A DNA stretch of 64,000 bases from Actinomycetota bacterium (lineage in GTDB: Bacteria; Actinomycetota; Actinomycetes; S36-B12): NCBI GenBank assembly GCA_030645615.1, contig JAUSNB010000035.1, positions 32,987 to 96,986 on the forward strand. Reading direction: 5' to 3'. The stretch's first letter is position 1, and every line of letters begins with the position of its first letter. Positions 56,057 through 64,000 of this stretch are shown here, piece after piece. Below the pieces are notes generated by a model. That model had not been told where the DNA came from. It made no database searches and saw only the letters and a list, made by a program, of their open reading frames with translations. A program made the position numbers and the translations under genes.

Positions 56057-57658
56057 GTGAGCGGGACCCTCGAGCGCGCCCGTCGTCGCGTGGCGCCGCA
56101 GGCCCCGCGGCGCGATGCGGCGTCCCTGGCGGACCGACTCTTCCCCGCGATGCCGTCCAGCGGCTGGCGGGGCTGGCTGGGTCCGGTGATCGTCACGGTC
56201 ATCGGTGGCCTGCTGCGCTTCGCGAACCTCGGCCAGCCGCATGCGCTGATGTTCGACGAGACCTACTACCCCAAGGACGCCATCGCCCTGCTGCGCTTCG
56301 GGTACGAGCGCCAACTGGTCGAGGGGGCCAACGACATCCTCCTGGCGTCGGACGGCGACTGGCGCGTCCTCGACATCTTCAAGGACACGCCGGCCTACGT
56401 CGTGCATCCCCCATTCGGCAAGTGGACGATCGCCGCGGGCGAGTACCTCTTCGGCGCCACGCCCTTCGGCTGGCGATTCGCCGTGGCCGTCCTCGGGACG
56501 CTGTCGATCCTCATGGCAGCCCGCATCGCCCGACGGCTGACCCGCTCCGACCTGGTCGGCACCCTGACCGGCCTGCTGCTCGCCCTCGACGGCATGCACC
56601 TGGTGCTGAGCCGAACCGGGCTCCTCGACATGGTCCTGATGTTCTGGGTACTCGCCGCATTCGGCCTGCTGCTCATCGATCGTGACCACACCCGGCGCCG
56701 CCTCGCGCGACTGGTGGACAGCGCCGGAGCGGCAGCGCTGGCCACCGACTGGGGGCCACGGCTGGGGCTGCGGCCCTACCGATGGGCGGCCGCCGTCACG
56801 CTCGGACTTGCCTGCGGGGTCAAGTGGTCGGGCCTGTGGTTCCTCGCCCTGTTCGCGCTCATGACGGTGGTGTGGGACGTGTCTGCTCGACGGGCGATCG
56901 GCGTCCGCAGGCCGTGGCGGGCCACGCTGCTGCGTGATGCCCCCGCCGCGGCGGGGTCATTCCTTCTCATCGCCGCCGTCGTGTACGTCGCTACCTGGTC
57001 CGGCTGGCTGCTGACGGACGGCGGCTGGGGGCGCGACTGGGCGGCGTCGCAGCCACCTTCCGCGATACCGGCCGCGCTTCGCTCCCTGCTGCACTACCAC
57101 TCAGAGGCGTGGAACTTCCACGTCGGCCTGAACTCCGGGCATGCGTACGACAGCAACGCCATGTCGTGGCCGTTGATGGCCCGCCCCACGGCCTTCTACT
57201 GGGACGCCATCAAGGACGGCAGCCAGGGCTGCCCCACCGACAACTGCGCCGCCGAGGTGCTCGCACTGGGAAACCCGATCATCTGGTGGGCCGCGATCGG
57301 CGCCATCCTGCACCAGGCGTGGCGCTGGCTGGGCCGCCGCGACTGGCGCAGCGGGGCGGTGCTGGTGGGCATCGCGGCGGGGTGGGTGCCCTGGCTGATC
57401 TACGTCGACCGCACGATCTTCACCTTCTACACGATCGTCTACGTGCCCTTCGTGGCCATGGCCGTGGCCATGACCCTCGGTTCCGTGCTCGGGCCGGCGA
57501 ACGCGCCCGGCAACCGGAGGCGCAACGGAGCGCTCGCGGTCGGGGCGTTCCTCCTCCTCGTCGTCGCGGCCGCGTGGTGGTTCTACCCGATCTGGACCGG
57601 CGAGGTGATCCCGTACGAGGAGTGGCGCCTGCGCATGTGGCTGCCGACCTGGACGTGA
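56057..57658 (+). CDS. pmt: Polyprenol-phosphate-mannose-dependent protein O-mannosyltransferase
   Basis: Multi-pass GT39 enzyme that mannosylates secreted proteins in actinobacteria (M. tuberculosis Rv1002c). The 533-aa product has about ten helices and the catalytic D67-E68 (LMFDETYYPKDA) in the first loop, followed by VHPPFGKW. It is the usual neighbour of rsmI. It implies that this organism glycosylates extracytoplasmic proteins. Confidence 0.93.
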   Translation: MSGTLERARRRVAPQAPRRDAASLADRLFPAMPSSGWRGWLGPVIVTVIGGLLRFANLGQPHALMFDETYYPKDAIALLRFGYERQLVEGANDILLASDGDWRVLDIFKDTPAYVVHPPFGKWTIAAGEYLFGATPFGWRFAVAVLGTLSILMAARIARRLTRSDLVGTLTGLLLALDGMHLVLSRTGLLDMVLMFWVLAAFGLLLIDRDHTRRRLARLVDSAGAAALATDWGPRLGLRPYRWAAAVTLGLACGVKWSGLWFLALFALMTVVWDVSARRAIGVRRPWRATLLRDAPAAAGSFLLIAAVVYVATWSGWLLTDGGWGRDWAASQPPSAIPAALRSLLHYHSEAWNFHVGLNSGHAYDSNAMSWPLMARPTAFYWDAIKDGSQGCPTDNCAAEVLALGNPIIWWAAIGAILHQAWRWLGRRDWRSGAVLVGIAAGWVPWLIYVDRTIFTFYTIVYVPFVAMAVAMTLGSVLGPANAPGNRRRNGALAVGAFLLLVVAAAWWFYPIWTGEVIPYEEWRLRMWLPTWT

Positions 57659-57677
57659 CGGTGCGATGCTCGCGCGC

Positions 57678-58235
57678 ATGGACCTGGTCGCCCCCGCCGA
57701 GCCCTACCTCGCGTCCTACGTCGCTGCCTGCGAGCGGGGCTGGGCGAACGAGCGGGCCGCGCTGGATGCCGCTACCGCCGCAGGCGAACTGGCCGAGATC
57801 CACGCCGGCCCAGAAGCCTTCCTCGCGGCCCTGAACCACCCGACCCGCCTGGACCAGCCCGTCGTCCTCCCGGACGGAACCACGGTCCCCCGACTTCCGG
57901 GCGTGCGCCGGTGGATGTGGGACGGGGACTACTGCGGGGCGATCAGCCTGCGCTGGCAGCCCGGGAGCACGGAGCTGCCGCCGTACTGCCTTGGGCACGT
58001 CGGGTACGCGGTCGTCCCGTGGAAGCGCCGGCGCGGCTACGCCACCGACGCCCTCGCCCAGATGCTGCCGATCGCCCGGGACCGGGGCCTGGCCGGGATC
58101 GACATCGTCACCGACATCAGCAACACCGCCTCTGCGTCGGTCGTGCAGGCCTGCGGCGGCGTGCACGTGCGGGAGTACCTGGTGCCGCCGGAGTCGGGCG
58201 GCTTCACGGCCCACCAGTGGCACATCACCCTCTGA
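57678..58235 (+). CDS. GNAT family N-acetyltransferase
   Basis: 185-aa single-domain acetyltransferase. The acetyl-CoA loop is VPWKRRRGYATDAL, preceded by GHVGYAVV. It resembles GNAT proteins that act on small molecules or protein N-termini, target unknown. Start could also be the ATG at 57666. It ends 2 nt before palindrome A copy 3. Confidence 0.8.
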   Translation: MDLVAPAEPYLASYVAACERGWANERAALDAATAAGELAEIHAGPEAFLAALNHPTRLDQPVVLPDGTTVPRLPGVRRWMWDGDYCGAISLRWQPGSTELPPYCLGHVGYAVVPWKRRRGYATDALAQMLPIARDRGLAGIDIVTDISNTASASVVQACGGVHVREYLVPPESGGFTAHQWHITL

Positions 58236-58237
58236 GC

Positions 58238-58300
58238 GCCGACACCAGCAATTCGCGTCAGTCCGGACCCTCGGGAACGACGCCAACTGCTGGTGTCGGC
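58238..58300. repeat. Palindromic repeat family A, copy 3 (inverted core)
   Basis: Perfect arms GCCGACACCAGCA and TGCTGGTGTCGGC; the core is the reverse complement of copies 1 and 2 (contains CGGGAACGACGCC). It begins 2 nt after the TGA of the GNAT gene and ends 7 nt from the tRNA-Ala 3' end. Confidence 0.85.
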
Positions 58301-58307
58301 GAGGGAG

Positions 58308-58383
58308 TGGTGGAGCTGAGGGGACTCGAACCCCTGACCCCCTCGTTGCGAACGAGGTGCGCTACCAGCTGCGCTACAGCCCC
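58308..58383 (-). tRNA. tRNA-Ala (anticodon CGC)
   Basis: 76 nt including an encoded CCA. The acceptor stem GGGGCTG/CAGCTCC has the G3:U70 wobble pair that identifies alanine tRNA. The anticodon loop TTCGCAA gives anticodon CGC (codon GCG), and the T-loop is TTCGAGT. No integrated element is seen beside it. Confidence 0.96.
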
Positions 58384-58419
58384 AATGGACGGCACAGCCT
58401 AGCAAGCGGGCCGGCGCGC

Positions 58420-59304
58420 CTAGCCCACCCGGCGTGGGGCGTAGCCGTCCGCGATAGCCGGGAGCTCGGCGGTCTCGTCGCTCGCGGCGGCGGGCGGCGA
58501 GGACAGCGACTCGGACCGGGGCCTCGTGCGCATGGACTGCGCGGTCTCGACCATGGCCTCGCCGGTCCACTCTCCGGGGCGGGAACGGTCGATGCCGCGC
58601 GGCACGGCCGACGCGCGCGGCGCCGTGACGTAGGTGGGCAGCGTCGTGGGGACGGCATCCCACGCGTCGTCGTCGTCCCAGGCGTTCCAGGTCTCCCAGT
58701 CGTCCTCGACCGCCGCCTGCGGGGCCGCGGCGGCGCCTTCCGACTCGGCGGCGCGGTCGCGGGCCGGGCGTTCGGCCCTGCGGCTGCGCGCGCCGCTGGC
58801 GCTGCGGGCCGGCCGGGCCGCGCTGCGCTCGGACGCCGTCATGGCAGCCGCCAGGACGAACGCCACCAGGGGCAGGGCCGCGGCGAACGGGACCCATCGG
58901 GGCACGATCGACAGGACGGCAAGGACAAGGGCGGCAAGGAGCACGAGGGTGAGGGCGCCGAGAACAACGGCCCGGCGCGTGGCGGCCTGCTGGCGGGCCA
59001 GTTCGCGTTCGTAGGCGGGGTCCATTCCTTCGGAGCGCCTGTCAGTCGTCGGTCGCATGGGGACCTCCGGACGGTTCGAGCGCGTGCGCGGTGAGGAGTC
59101 GGCCTGCATGAGGTACGGCGAGTCCATCGCGTACGGCGAATCCATGGCGTACTGCGGCTGGCCCTGTCCGCTGAGGGTCTTCATCGCGGAGCTGAATCGG
59201 GCGGTCGACCGGACCTCGCTGATCTGGTCATGGCGCCGCAGCCACATGGGGATGAGGACAGCGGCCCATAGGGCAATGATCACGACGTAGATCAGGCCCG
59301 TCAC
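58420..59304 (-). CDS. sepX: Divisome protein SepX/GlpR-like
   Basis: 294-aa membrane protein matching the actinobacterial SepX/GlpR type, which stabilises FtsZ ladders in Streptomyces. It has an N-terminal helix (LIYVVIIALWAAVLIPMWL), a helix pair at about 110-155, and an acidic W/D-rich linker and tail on the cytoplasmic side. The tail before residue 60 contains a tandem YAMDSP repeat. GTG at 59304 is used; TAACGT (59313-59318) stands 8 nt upstream and overlaps an alternative TTG. Confidence 0.8.
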   Translation of the reverse strand: MTGLIYVVIIALWAAVLIPMWLRRHDQISEVRSTARFSSAMKTLSGQGQPQYAMDSPYAMDSPYLMQADSSPRTRSNRPEVPMRPTTDRRSEGMDPAYERELARQQAATRRAVVLGALTLVLLAALVLAVLSIVPRWVPFAAALPLVAFVLAAAMTASERSAARPARSASGARSRRAERPARDRAAESEGAAAAPQAAVEDDWETWNAWDDDDAWDAVPTTLPTYVTAPRASAVPRGIDRSRPGEWTGEAMVETAQSMRTRPRSESLSSPPAAASDETAELPAIADGYAPRRVG

Positions 59305-59409
59305 GGAACGCAACGTTAGGCGGTGGCATGAGGAAGATCACGCATGCGACTGGCGAGCGGTTCGGCGTGTCGCCGGGCGTGCAGGCCCGCGAGGGTGGGT
59401 CCCGGCGAC

Positions 59410-60024
59410 TCAGTCGACCTGGCTCGACGCCGTGAATCGCGAGAGCAGGCCGTCGGGAACGTCGCCCGCGTAAGCGACGAACGTGACGTGGTCGCGCCAC
59501 TGGCCGTTGATGTGCAGATAGGCAGCGCGCTCCCCCTCGCGGCGCAGGCCGAGCTTCTCGACCACGCGCAGGGACGCTGCGTTCTCCGGACGGATGTTGA
59601 TCTCGATGCGGTGCAGGCGCAGGACGTCGAAGCAGTGGTCGCAGGCCAACGCCACGGCGGTGGGCACGATCCCGCGCCCCGCGACCTCCCGGTCGACCCA
59701 GTATCCGATGTACGCCGCGCGAAGGGATCCCCAGGAGATCCCCCCGACAGTGACCTGTCCGACGAGGCGACCTTGGTAGGTCAGTGCCCACGGGAGGGTA
59801 CGTCCCTCGCGGGCCTCTCGGCGAAGCCGGCGGACCATCATCCCGAACGTGGGCGCGGCGTCGCCGTCGGCCACTGCCTCGGGGGGCAGGGTGGCCTCCC
59901 ACTCCTGCAGCCACTCCGCGTTGCGTCGGCGCACCTCGCGCCAACGCGAGGAATCGGCGTACCGCAGCGGCCGCAGGCCGACGTCGCCGGCCGCCAGGGT
60001 GACCGGCCAGGCCCGCGCGGTCAC
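59410..60024 (-). CDS. RimJ/RimL-type N-acetyltransferase
   Basis: 204-aa GNAT of the RimJ class, acetylating protein N-termini in known members. YWVDREVAGRGIVPTAVALA is the acetyl-CoA loop; IEINIRPENAASLRVVEKLGL is the RimJ-type motif. The GTG at 60024 overlaps the galU stop (GTGA). Confidence 0.87.
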   Translation of the reverse strand: MTARAWPVTLAAGDVGLRPLRYADSSRWREVRRRNAEWLQEWEATLPPEAVADGDAAPTFGMMVRRLRREAREGRTLPWALTYQGRLVGQVTVGGISWGSLRAAYIGYWVDREVAGRGIVPTAVALACDHCFDVLRLHRIEINIRPENAASLRVVEKLGLRREGERAAYLHINGQWRDHVTFVAYAGDVPDGLLSRFTASSQVD

Positions 60025-60914
60025 GGGCCGACGAAAGCGGCCAGCCAGGCCCGAAGGTCGGGGCCGAGGTCGTCGCGCTCGCAGGCGAGGGTGATGACGG
60101 CTTTCAGGTACGACAGGCGGTCTCCCGTGTCGTAGCGCAGGCCGTCGAAGACCAGCCCGCGCACGCCACCGCCCTCGGCCTCGGGCATGGCTGCCAGGAC
60201 CCTGAGGGCGTCGGTCAACTGGATCTCCCCGCCACTGCCTGGCTCGGTCGCCGCCAGCACCTCGAAGACGGCGGGGTCCAGGACGTAGCGGCCGATCACC
60301 GCGTAGTCGCTGGGCGCGGAGCCCGACTCGGGCTTCTCGACCAGATCCGTGATGAGGACGACGTCATCATCCGACGTGGGCACGACGGCGGGGCAGCCGT
60401 ACAGGCTGAGGTGCTCGAGCGGCACCCGCATGAGGCAGACGACAGATCCGCCGAACTCGCGGCGAACGTCGATCATCCGGGCCAGGACGGGGTTCCGGGG
60501 GTCGATGAGGTCGTCGCCGAGCAGCACGGCGAACGGCTCGTCGCCCACGTGGTTCTCGGCAGTGAGCACGGCGTGGCCCAGGCCGAGCGGGTCGCCCTGA
60601 CGGACGTAGTGGATGGTGGCCAGGTCGGTGGACTCGGTCACGGCGCGCAGCCGGGCGTCGTCGCCCTTCTCGCGAAGCACCTGCTCGAGCTCGAAGTTGC
60701 GGTCGAAGTGGTCCTCAAGCGGACGCTTGCTTCGCCCCGTGATGAACAGGACATCCTCGAGCCCGGCCGCCACGGCCTCCTCGACGACGTACTGGATGGC
60801 CGGCTTGTCGACGACCGGGAGCATCTCCTTGGGCGTGGCCTTTGTCGCCGGCAGGAAGCGGGTGCCGAGGCCGGCCGCCGGGATGACGGCCTTGCGCACC
60901 TCGTGGCGACTCAC
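60021..60914 (-). CDS. galU: UTP-glucose-1-phosphate uridylyltransferase
   Basis: Makes UDP-glucose for cell envelope and storage sugars. The 297-aa product has the nucleotidyltransferase signature IPAAGLGTRFLPATKATPKE, PVVDKPAIQYVVEEA, and VVEKP-type LVEKPES. The GTG at 60914 overlaps the stop of a 7-codon upstream ORF (60911-60934) that carries the only well-spaced -10 box. Confidence 0.94.
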   Translation of the reverse strand: MSRHEVRKAVIPAAGLGTRFLPATKATPKEMLPVVDKPAIQYVVEEAVAAGLEDVLFITGRSKRPLEDHFDRNFELEQVLREKGDDARLRAVTESTDLATIHYVRQGDPLGLGHAVLTAENHVGDEPFAVLLGDDLIDPRNPVLARMIDVRREFGGSVVCLMRVPLEHLSLYGCPAVVPTSDDDVVLITDLVEKPESGSAPSDYAVIGRYVLDPAVFEVLAATEPGSGGEIQLTDALRVLAAMPEAEGGGVRGLVFDGLRYDTGDRLSYLKAVITLACERDDLGPDLRAWLAAFVGP

Positions 60915-60934
60915 GGAACCGGCCCTAGGAGCAT
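60911..60934 (-). CDS. Possible leaderless micro-ORF coupled to galU (MLLGPVP)
   Basis: ATG CTC CTA GGG CCG GTT CCG TGA on the minus strand. The TGA overlaps the galU GTG as GTGA. TAGGGT (60941-60946) stands exactly 6 nt before this ATG, the same spacing as the other leaderless starts here. No conservation evidence is available. Confidence 0.4.
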   Translation of the reverse strand: MLLGPVP

Positions 60935-60940
60935 GTTCCG

Positions 60941-60980
60941 ACCCTAGACGATCGGACAGGCCTCGTGGATCAGGGAGAAT
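60941..60980. promoter_or_regulatory. Divergent -10 boxes for galU and the cyclo-ligase gene
   Basis: TAGGGT on the minus strand (60941-60946) serves the galU micro-ORF. GAGAAT on the plus strand (60975-60980) is 6 nt before the GTG at 60987; its first base is off consensus. Confidence 0.45.
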
Positions 60981-60986
60981 GGCCGG

Positions 60987-61580
60987 GTGGCCAGCGATCA
61001 CCCCGGCTTGGCGGACGCGAAGGCGTCGCTGCGCCGTCGGGTACGCGCAGCACGAGCGGCACGCCCGCCCGGGCAGCGGCGGGCGGCCGAGTCCGGCCTT
61101 GCGGCAAAGGCCGTCGACCTGCTTCCGCCGTCCGCGGCCCGCATCGCGTGCTACGTCTCCCTTGCCGCCGAGCCGGGCACGGCATTGCTCATCGCGGGCA
61201 TGTTGGCCAGCGGGCACCGTGTCTGGGTCCCCCGGATCGAGGGCGCGGCCCTGGCCTGGGTGGAGACCGGGCCAGGGACGGACTACCGCACCGGCCCCAT
61301 GGGCATCGCCGAGCCGGCCGGGGAGGCGGATGGCGACCTCGCCGGCATGGCCGTCATCCTCATGCCCGCCACGGCGGTCGACAGGCAGGGGAACCGGCTC
61401 GGGCAGGGCGGTGGCTTCTACGACCGGGCGTTGGCGACGGTTCCGGCCGGCGACGAGGGAGGGCCGCTTCGAGTAGCCCTGGTGTTCGACGACGACGTGG
61501 TCGAACACGTGCCGGCCGACGCCAGGGATCAGCGGGTCGATGCCTTCGTGACCCCCACCAGGGCGGTCCGGATCCGCTGA
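60987..61580 (+). CDS. 5-Formyltetrahydrofolate cyclo-ligase
   Basis: 197-aa enzyme that converts 5-formyl-THF to methenyl-THF with ATP. The signature is RLGQGGGFYDR near residue 140, with KASLRRRVRAARAARPP near the start, typical of the family. Length is normal. Confidence 0.92.
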   Translation: MASDHPGLADAKASLRRRVRAARAARPPGQRRAAESGLAAKAVDLLPPSAARIACYVSLAAEPGTALLIAGMLASGHRVWVPRIEGAALAWVETGPGTDYRTGPMGIAEPAGEADGDLAGMAVILMPATAVDRQGNRLGQGGGFYDRALATVPAGDEGGPLRVALVFDDDVVEHVPADARDQRVDAFVTPTRAVRIR

Positions 61581-61596
61581 GGCCGGGCCGGCCAGC

Positions 61597-64000
61597 TCAG
61601 GGCAGCAGGGTCAAGGTGTCCACGGCCGCCGCATCGACGGCCGGCCGGGTGAACGGCCAGGCGAACTGCTGCCCGGTGCGCCAAGCCTCGTTCTGGTCGT
61701 CATAGTGGCTGTCGAAGGCGTGGCCGCTGGCGCCGGTGAGGTTCACCCACGTGGACCGGTCGAAGTCCTGCAGGTCGACGACCTGCCGCATGCTGGGGAC
61801 CCAGTCCACCGCGTAGCCATCGATCGGCGTCCAGCCCGTGGCGTTGACGATCGACCCGCCTCCTGCCGTCTCGACGGGACCACGGTTGAAGATGGCCTCG
61901 ATCGGGCCGATGCCGCTGTCGCCCAGCGTCTGGTTCTGCAGCAGCAGCGTGTGCATGGCCCCCCACCGCCAGCCGGACGGGTCGCCGCCGTACTCGGACG
62001 AGAGCTCCGCGATCGCGCCCGCGATGGATGCCTGCAGGGTCTGGTCGCGATCCTGCACGCCGGGCTGGGTCTTGTCGTCCCACCAGAAGTCGTCCGGCAC
62101 GTCCCAGATCGAGTAGATGACCTGCCAGAACTGGTCGCCGCCGCTGGAGTGGATCAGCTCGGTGTCCGCGGCACCGTCGAACATCCGCGCCACCATCTGG
62201 CGCCACACCGCATTGAAGAACGCGGCCGGCGCCGAGTCGACCGGCTGCGTGAAGTCCCACTCCCGGAGCAGGTCGACGGCCGGCCCCGACTGCTCGGTGA
62301 CGGGCAACATGGCGAGCCGCGGCGCGAGGAAGGCGCCCAGTTCGTTCCACGAGTCCATCTGCAGCGTCTGCATCGTCGCGACGCCGACCTTCGCGCCAGC
62401 CGCCGTGGCCTCCGCGATCAGGTCGTTGATCCGCTGGCTGCGCGCGCCGTATGACCAGTCGTCGGTCATGAAGTACGGGTAGTCGGGCCCGATGACGGCC
62501 TGGTTCGCCGTGACGATCCATCCGTCATCGGGATTCTCGACGCTGGGCAGCGCCTCGAACGGGATGTACCCCGTCCAGCGGTATCGCGAGTCCCATCCCG
62601 GGATCGGCCACTTGCCGTCGTACCCGTCGCGGATCGGTATCACGCCGGGTGACTGGTACGCGATGGTGCCGTCGATGTCCGCGTAGACGAGGTTCTGGGC
62701 CGGCACCGACAGCACCTCGGCGGCCTCGCGGAAGTCGTCCCAGCCGGTCGCGGTGTTGAGCAGGTCGAACGCGTCGAAGGTGCTGCGCGGAGTCAAGGCT
62801 GTCCAGCGCAAGGCGACTCCGTAGCCGGGGCCGCGGGGAGGCGCAGCCGCACCCGTCGCGTCGGACCCCGGGGCGGGTACGGGCGCGTCCGTGCCGACGG
62901 CGGTGTACGTGTCGATGTCGGCGACGTCGCTGATGAGCGGGCCGTCGGCCGTCTCGCGCACGGTGATGGTGACGGGGTCCCCGCCCGCGACCTCGATGAC
63001 CTCCTGCCGGACGGCCATCGGCACCTGCTCGCCGTCGACGAGGTAGGTGTCCCCCTGCACCTGCTGCAGGACGAGGTCCGTGACATCCGGGCCGAGGTTG
63101 GTGAACCCCCACGCGATCCGGCCGTTGTGGCCGATGAACACTCCGGGCAGCCCGGCCATCGTCCATCCCGCCACGTCGTAGTCGCAGGCCGCGATGACGG
63201 TGGTGCAGTGCAGGCCGGACTGGTACCACAGGCTCGGCATCATCGGCGCAAGGTGCGGGTCGTTCGCCAGGAGCGGCATCCCCGTGTCGGTGTGCTCGCC
63301 GCTGACGACCCAGGAGTTCGAGCCGATGCCCTCTCCGGACGGACCGAGCCAGGTGTCCAGCAGCCGAGTGGTCGCCTGGACGGCCAGCAGCGCCGGGCGG
63401 GCGGCACCAAGGACCGAGGCCCCCACCACCGAGCCGGTCGGCGTCGCGTCGGCCTCGAACACGCCATCGACGACGGCGCCACCCTCGACGATCGGCCGGT
63501 GCGCGGCATACGGATACGGCGGGAAGAGCGCCTCGGCCTGCTCCACCCCGACCGAAGCGGACATCACCGCCCGGTAGATCTCGTCCTCCATGTTGCCGCG
63601 GAGGTCCCAGGCCAGGGCCTTCAACCAGGCGACCGAGTCGGCGGGCTGCCATGGCTCGGGCGAGTAGTCCGGGTTCTGCAGGCCGAGCACCGCGTACTCC
63701 AGGCTCAGCCGTGACCCCTTGCGTTCCTCGAGGTAGGCGTTCACGCCGCGCGCGTAGGAGTCGAGGATCACGCGGGACCGGTCGCTCAGCAGCGCGAGTT
63801 CCTGCTCGGCCACGCGACGCCAGCCGAGGGTACGCAGGAAGGAGTCCGTCGTGACCTGGCTGGCGCCGAACATCTCCGACAGGCGGCCGGACGTGATGTG
63901 GCGGCGCACGTCCATCTCCCAGAAGCGGTCCTGCGCATGCACGTACCCCTGCGCCATGAAGAGGTCCTCGATGCTGTCGGCGTAGATCTGGGGCACCCCG
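61597..64000 (-). CDS. Penicillin acylase family (S45 Ntn-hydrolase) protein, 5' end beyond window
   Basis: About 800 residues are inside the window and the reading frame is open to the right edge. GVPQIYADSIEDLFMAQGYVHAQ near the edge is the normal alpha-chain start. The beta chain begins at the autocatalytic Ser of GSNSW (codon near 63319-63321), followed by LLANDPHL. These enzymes cleave amides such as beta-lactam side chains, acyl-homoserine lactones or lipopeptides; the substrate cannot be told. A signal peptide would lie outside the window. Confidence 0.9.
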   Translation of the reverse strand, partial: GVPQIYADSIEDLFMAQGYVHAQDRFWEMDVRRHITSGRLSEMFGASQVTTDSFLRTLGWRRVAEQELALLSDRSRVILDSYARGVNAYLEERKGSRLSLEYAVLGLQNPDYSPEPWQPADSVAWLKALAWDLRGNMEDEIYRAVMSASVGVEQAEALFPPYPYAAHRPIVEGGAVVDGVFEADATPTGSVVGASVLGAARPALLAVQATTRLLDTWLGPSGEGIGSNSWVVSGEHTDTGMPLLANDPHLAPMMPSLWYQSGLHCTTVIAACDYDVAGWTMAGLPGVFIGHNGRIAWGFTNLGPDVTDLVLQQVQGDTYLVDGEQVPMAVRQEVIEVAGGDPVTITVRETADGPLISDVADIDTYTAVGTDAPVPAPGSDATGAAAPPRGPGYGVALRWTALTPRSTFDAFDLLNTATGWDDFREAAEVLSVPAQNLVYADIDGTIAYQSPGVIPIRDGYDGKWPIPGWDSRYRWTGYIPFEALPSVENPDDGWIVTANQAVIGPDYPYFMTDDWSYGARSQRINDLIAEATAAGAKVGVATMQTLQMDSWNELGAFLAPRLAMLPVTEQSGPAVDLLREWDFTQPVDSAPAAFFNAVWRQMVARMFDGAADTELIHSSGGDQFWQVIYSIWDVPDDFWWDDKTQPGVQDRDQTLQASIAGAIAELSSEYGGDPSGWRWGAMHTLLLQNQTLGDSGIGPIEAIFNRGPVETAGGGSIVNATGWTPIDGYAVDWVPSMRQVVDLQDFDRSTWVNLTGASGHAFDSHYDDQNEAWRTGQQFAWPFTRPAVDAAAVDTLTLLP

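Noticed and set aside
58308..58383. tRNA-Ala as an attachment site of an integrated element
   Set aside because: No integrase gene and no partial copy of the tRNA 3' end nearby; flanking genes are normal chromosomal ones.

Overview
The window is a very G+C-rich, densely coded stretch of an actinobacterial chromosome. Evidence for this is the 11-gene-and-more nuo operon next to a menaquinone cluster, a redox regulator Rex, a PMT-type protein O-mannosyltransferase, DisA/RadA, a SepX/GlpR divisome protein, ClpC, the tiny basic ribosomal protein bS22, and many GTG starts that sit 6-8 nt behind a -10 hexamer (leaderless mRNAs). No plasmid, phage or insertion-sequence genes are visible. No stretch longer than 300 bases lacks a gene. 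I cannot name the genus from the sequence.

Layout. 1-10.4 kb: nuoA to nuoK on the minus strand (nuoK runs off the left edge), preceded by a near-perfect Rex operator. 10.4-21 kb: menaquinone synthesis (menG, isochorismate synthase, menD, menC, menB, menE, menA), interrupted by a membrane protein and a TetR-ACT-GNAT fusion, then DUF4229 and PLDc_N proteins. 21.6-30.7 kb: system II cytochrome c maturation (ccsB, resB, ccdA, resA), a histidine phosphatase, a HemD-type tetrapyrrole fusion, rex, a glutaredoxin-like gene and an acyl-CoA ligase. This is a respiration island: the quinone made by the men genes is the electron acceptor of the Nuo complex, cytochrome c maturation serves the downstream chain, and Rex, encoded here, is positioned to tie nuo to the NADH/NAD+ ratio.

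30.8-42.1 kb: a block resembling the M. tuberculosis Rv0496-Rv0502 neighbourhood (HAD phosphatase, PlsC-like acyltransferase, epimerase, bS22, HTH protein, AcuC-like deacetylase, ProC, a divergent proline dehydrogenase, TetR, a TIM-barrel isomerase, a CtpE-like P-type ATPase, Ppx/GppA). 42.2-48 kb: a Cys-rich protein, radA, disA, a secreted protein, mutY, a VOC protein and a small membrane protein: a DNA-damage and c-di-AMP group. 48-56 kb: clpC, then ispE, ksgA, tatD, metG and rsmI (translation and isoprenoid housekeeping). 56-64 kb: pmt, a GNAT, tRNA-Ala(CGC), sepX/glpR, rimJ-like, galU, 5-formyl-THF cyclo-ligase and a penicillin-acylase family enzyme truncated by the right edge.

Non-coding highlights: three copies of one 63-bp palindrome, each starting exactly 2 nt after a stop codon; a 54-bp near-perfect palindrome bracketed by a 17-bp direct repeat that separates two convergent genes; a third palindrome beside a ClgR-like site upstream of clpC; and a possible leaderless 7-codon uORF whose stop overlaps the galU start.
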